7,816 bases of DNA from an uncultured Bacteroidota bacterium (GTDB taxonomy: Bacteria > Bacteroidota > Bacteroidia > B-17B0 > Aurantibacillaceae), in the NCBI GenBank assembly GCA_903923915.1, contig CAIXZI010000447.1:1-7816 (forward strand), read 5' to 3'. The notes below the pieces were generated by a model. That model was not told the origin of the DNA. It did no database searches and worked only from the letters and a program-made list of their open reading frames with translations. Shown one piece after another: positions 5,221 through 7,816 of this stretch. Within the stretch, counting starts at the first letter, position 1. Every line of letters begins with the position of its first letter. Position numbers and translations under genes: made by a program.

Positions 5221-6720
5221 GTTTACCATATCAGCGCCAGGCTCGGTATCTTTAAAATCTCCGGCCAATTTAGAAGGCATTTCATTGCCTTGTAAAAGCT
5301 CTAACCTAAACACTTCTTTATTTATAACGCGCTGCAAACAAATATCAATTAAAGTTGTTCCGTTTGGATGCAATGCAGTTTCTAACATTTGTATAGATGC
5401 TTCCATTTTACAAGGAAGGTATTGAACAAAACCATTATCCGGACGAGGCTTAATTATAAAACCAAGCATTTGTGCCCCTGTAATGGCTTCTCGTATTACC
5501 TTACCTGATGCATCTACTACCGCATCACACCCATTCATTATATCATAATTAAAAAAGTAGGTAAGCGTATTTCTATGGAGGCTGTTCACTTGCCTGTCTG
5601 CAAAAAAGCCTGTTGGTAAATGATTAGGATCGTCATTTGGTCCGGCAGTTAGTATAAGATCAAAGTCTGTAACAGCCCTTCCTTCGGTATCAAACACCCT
5701 AAAAATTACCATAGAGAATTTATCATGAATATAATTGTGCGTGGTAAACAAACCTTTGTCGCTTTCTAATTTTTCATTTTGTTGTACAGTTTGAGTTTCG
5801 TTTACAAACTTTGTTATCAAGGCATTATAATCATCTTTTGTTTGAACTTTGATGCAATCTAAAATAGCTTGTATAGTTTCACTGTTTGAATCGTTTGCAA
5901 TATCTTTTTTCACACTTTTCATAACACCCATTTCATCGCCCGAGTGAGATTTTTTTGTAAGCACACGCAAAGGAGTTTTAGTTGCTTCTTTAAAATCGGC
6001 CACCACTAATTTATCTGCACTGTATTTTCCTGAACTATCTTTTACAGGAGCAGACTGAGTTAGTGAAACGTATCTTGCCTGTAAATTAGCTGCAGCAGTC
6101 CTCATCACACCATCAGAACCTAACTCTCCAGTATAAGAATTAAGTACATCATATAATTTACGATCAATATCTTGTCCGATAAGCACAAAAGGAAATGTAT
6201 TTGACGAATTGATTTTTGATTCTCCGTTAAGTATCCATTCTTTATTTAGCGCCCACGCTTCTGAACTGCCCAGCTCCAACCAATCTAAAACACCTTGTCC
6301 TGGCTCTATTCCATCAAACCATGAAGCTAAACGGCTTAATTTGCCTTTACCTAATTGTGCCAAAGCAGAACCATAATTTGCAGGCGCTAACATAATTAAA
6401 TGACTCATAGGACAAATACCCGATTTATAATACATGTTCCACCAATTTCTAATTACGGGGCCTCCGGTAGAATGTGTAATGCACATAAAGCGAGAACCAT
6501 CAGGCACTACATCTTTTATGGCAGCTTCAAATGCTTTTGAAACATCATTTAAACGAACAACGTCATCAAAACTAATGTACCTGCCCAGAAAAATTTCTTC
6601 TACCTCAATATTTATATCTGCTTGTGCAGCTTCGGCACGTAAACGTAAAGGAAGTTCCCCGTAAGTATTAAGATTTGTAACACTATAGCCGTGTACAAAA
6701 ACAAGTTTTATTGGTTGCAT
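5215..6720 (-). CDS. Alpha/beta-hydrolase (lipase/esterase-like) with C-terminal beta-rich domain
   Basis: A 501-residue protein with no signal peptide or membrane segment. The N-terminal 270 residues are an alpha/beta-hydrolase: IKLVFVHGYS (4-13) is the oxyanion-hole strand-turn, and ITHSTGGPV (81-89) is the nucleophile elbow with S84. D203 in GSDGVMRTAAANL and H259 in KKSHSG complete a plausible Ser-Asp-His triad. HLIMLAPANYGSALAQLGKG (107-126) and GQGVLDWLELGS (141-152) are further stretches I recall from a lipase/esterase family also found in Proteobacteria. Residues about 335-501 form a second domain rich in predicted strands (FSMVIFRVFDTEGRAV, LPTGFFADRQVNSLHRNTL, HPNGTTLIDICLQR) that travels with the first in that family but has no function known to me. 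Ester or phospholipid substrates are likely but unproven. The ATG at 6718-6720 lies about 20 bases after a promoter-like box. Confidence 0.8.
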   Translation of the reverse strand: MQPIKLVFVHGYSVTNLNTYGELPLRLRAEAAQADINIEVEEIFLGRYISFDDVVRLNDVSKAFEAAIKDVVPDGSRFMCITHSTGGPVIRNWWNMYYKSGICPMSHLIMLAPANYGSALAQLGKGKLSRLASWFDGIEPGQGVLDWLELGSSEAWALNKEWILNGESKINSSNTFPFVLIGQDIDRKLYDVLNSYTGELGSDGVMRTAAANLQARYVSLTQSAPVKDSSGKYSADKLVVADFKEATKTPLRVLTKKSHSGDEMGVMKSVKKDIANDSNSETIQAILDCIKVQTKDDYNALITKFVNETQTVQQNEKLESDKGLFTTHNYIHDKFSMVIFRVFDTEGRAVTDFDLILTAGPNDDPNHLPTGFFADRQVNSLHRNTLTYFFNYDIMNGCDAVVDASGKVIREAITGAQMLGFIIKPRPDNGFVQYLPCKMEASIQMLETALHPNGTTLIDICLQRVINKEVFRLELLQGNEMPSKLAGDFKDTEPGADMVNV

Positions 6721-6742
6721 AAATAAGGGTTAAGATATTAAT

Positions 6743-6750
6743 CAAATATA
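6743..6750 (-). promoter_or_regulatory. Probable -7 promoter box of the lipase-like gene
   Basis: The minus strand reads TATATTTG, an exact TAnnTTTG match, 22 bases before the ATG. Transcription would start near 6737, leaving a leader of about 15-20 bases. The surrounding DNA is very AT-rich, which raises the chance of a random match, and no clear -33 TTG is present at the usual distance. Confidence 0.45.
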
Positions 6751-6777
6751 TAAAAATTATAAAATAAAGTTGCGCTG

Positions 6778-6910
6778 TAGAATAATGTTAGAATTTATGT
6801 AAGGTTATTTCGTTATAGAAGGGGTCATCCTGAGCCTGTCGAAGGATTTGGGCTGCCACGCATATGTTTCGACAAGCTCAACATGACAACGCATATCAAA
6901 CATTATTCTA
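6778..6910. mobile_element. MITE-like palindromic element (133 bp)
   Basis: TAGAATAATGTT at 6778-6789 recurs exactly inverted at 6899-6910, and the match extends to about 15 of 18 bases inward. Inside it lies a second inverted pair: GTCATCCTGAGCCTGTCGAA (6824-6843) and its imperfect complement (6868-6887, 17 of 20 bases paired) around a 24-base loop. There is no protein gene inside. Nested inverted repeats in an intergenic gap look like a small non-autonomous element or a dispersed REP-like palindrome. I see no obvious target-site duplication, so mobility is inferred and unproven. It lies 10 bases beyond the stop of the M23-like gene and could also shape that transcript's end, but no T-run follows the hairpin. 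Confidence 0.5.
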
Positions 6911-6920
6911 AAACAAAGTT

Positions 6921-7816
6921 TTATTCAACAAGCAAAGTAGTTTGAAAATTTGCTTGATTATTTTTTTTATCGCTTACCTGTAAGTTAAGTATTACGCTGC
7001 CTTTGGTTACCTTTTCATCAATGGTAAAGAAGATGGTGTTGGTTTTACGCTCGTATTCTGCCAAGTGCCATTTACCGTTAAGGTGCAATTTAAAAACGCC
7101 AATACCACTATAGCTATCACTTACTTTAAAAGAAACAATATTGTTTGTTTTATAAGGTGATTTTTTTTGTGATAGTAAAGTTATTTGCGGAGCAACAGTA
7201 TCAGCATCTACTTTATATTTTCCAAATGTTTTGATGTTTGCTTTTACAAACCCGTTTTCAAAATTTCCATCTACATAACTTTTTGAACCCTTAGTTACAT
7301 CGGCTACACAAAGCTTGTTGCCATATTTTATAAGGTTTTGAGGCGTTTTTAAGGTGATAATGCAATTATTTTGAAATGGAATATCATATCTTTCTGCAGT
7401 AAAAGAAAGTGTATTATTTTGAAAAGACACTAATAGTTTTGCATCTTCATACAAACTTTTAGCAGGGAGTTCTAAACTGTACTCTGCTGCATTTGATTTA
7501 AAAAGTTCTAAGCAATTATTTAAACCACCAAAAGATTCTTTCTTTGCAGTTGATGGCACTGTTTTTACAACAAAAGCAACTTCATCTTTCTGGTTATTAA
7601 AATCGTATGCAACTAATTGAATCCGATGATAAGCTTCATCTTTAAAGAATATAAAGCCTTTATCGTTTATTATTTTATAAATTGGCAAGTCATTATTTTT
7701 TTCTTTAAACAATTTTTGGATGGTGATGCGCTGTTGTTTCTTTAATTCATAATCGGCATATGTATTTACATAACGTGCCAAATCAAACGGAATGCTATCT
7801 AAAATATGCTGATAAT
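6921..7816 (-). CDS. C-terminal part of a probable M23-family peptidase (5' end outside window)
   Basis: The frame is open from the right edge for 297 codons to the TAA at 6921-6923; the true start lies beyond position 7816. A TTG at 7779-7781 is not a credible start because SIPFDLARYVNTYADYEL reads straight through it. The content matches what I recall of the long non-catalytic C-terminal region of Bacteroidota M23 metallopeptidases, enzymes that cut peptidoglycan cross-links in the envelope. Typical parts are the RYVNTYADYEL...QKLF opening, the ELPAKSLYEDAKLLVSF middle segment, and TFGKYKVDADTVAPQITLL followed by a beta-sandwich segment with FKVSDSYSGI, LHLNGKWHLAEY and LQVSDKKNNQ. The HxxxD and HxH catalytic motifs are absent here and should lie in the missing N-terminal part. 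No transmembrane segment is visible. Without the catalytic domain the assignment stays provisional. Confidence 0.7.
   Translation of the reverse strand, partial: YQHILDSIPFDLARYVNTYADYELKKQQRITIQKLFKEKNNDLPIYKIINDKGFIFFKDEAYHRIQLVAYDFNNQKDEVAFVVKTVPSTAKKESFGGLNNCLELFKSNAAEYSLELPAKSLYEDAKLLVSFQNNTLSFTAERYDIPFQNNCIITLKTPQNLIKYGNKLCVADVTKGSKSYVDGNFENGFVKANIKTFGKYKVDADTVAPQITLLSQKKSPYKTNNIVSFKVSDSYSGIGVFKLHLNGKWHLAEYERKTNTIFFTIDEKVTKGSVILNLQVSDKKNNQANFQTTLLVE

Noticed and set aside
6434..6664. A 76-codon open frame on the plus strand
   Set aside because: It is antisense to the nucleophile-elbow region of the lipase-like gene and looks like a chance frame.
6824..6887. The hairpin as a Rho-independent terminator of the M23-like gene
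   Set aside because: The arms are long but carry mismatches, the loop is 24 bases, and no T-run follows on either strand. A repeat element fits better.
6884..6946. A 20-codon plus-strand frame starting inside the second repeat element
   Set aside because: It is very short, begins inside a palindrome and runs antisense into the M23-like gene. No start signal is visible.
7779..7781. TTG as the start codon of the right-edge gene
   Set aside because: The family-like sequence continues upstream without a break to the window edge, so this TTG is an internal leucine codon.

Overview
This 7.8-kb window is compact, AT-rich DNA that reads as a Bacteroidota chromosome. Four things point there: the PafA-type phosphatase, the C-terminal part of an M23 peptidase of a kind I know from that phylum, A-rich start regions without Shine-Dalgarno motifs, and TAnnTTTG-type -7 promoter boxes. 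I cannot name a genus.

Layout from left to right. (1) Positions 1-2623, minus strand, hold a tight three-gene run. It is transcribed cupin (2270-2623), then FAH-family hydrolase (1657-2265), then secreted PafA-like alkaline phosphatase (1-1656, last codons cut off by the window edge). Gaps are 4 and 0 bases. The phosphatase starts with GTG directly after the hydrolase stop codon, in the same frame. (2) Positions 2624-2854 have no gene but carry composite, partly palindromic repeat DNA. (3) Positions 2855-4560, minus strand, hold pyrE followed 2 bases later by an arginase-family ureohydrolase that resembles formimidoylglutamase. (4) Positions 4561-4602 are a 42-base divergent promoter region. 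(5) Positions 4603-5211, plus strand, encode a NUDIX hydrolase. Its stop lies 3 bases from the stop of a convergent alpha/beta-hydrolase (lipase-like) gene at 5215-6720. (6) Positions 6721-6920 are intergenic and hold a promoter-like box plus a MITE-like element: a hairpin nested inside a 12-bp perfect inverted repeat. (7) Positions 6921-7816, minus strand, are the C-terminal part of a protein that looks like the non-catalytic region of a Bacteroidota M23 peptidase.

Functionally this is mostly housekeeping and general metabolism: pyrimidine synthesis (pyrE), amidine hydrolysis, keto-acid hydrolysis, phosphate release in the periplasm, nucleotide clean-up and envelope maintenance. I see no phage, defence, CRISPR, toxin-antitoxin, secretion or biosynthetic cluster, and no RNA gene. 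I did not find a new biological system. The items most worth a second look are the two intergenic repeat elements, which share an 18/20-nt sequence, the in-frame TAA-GTG junction, and the lipase with an uncharacterised C-terminal domain.
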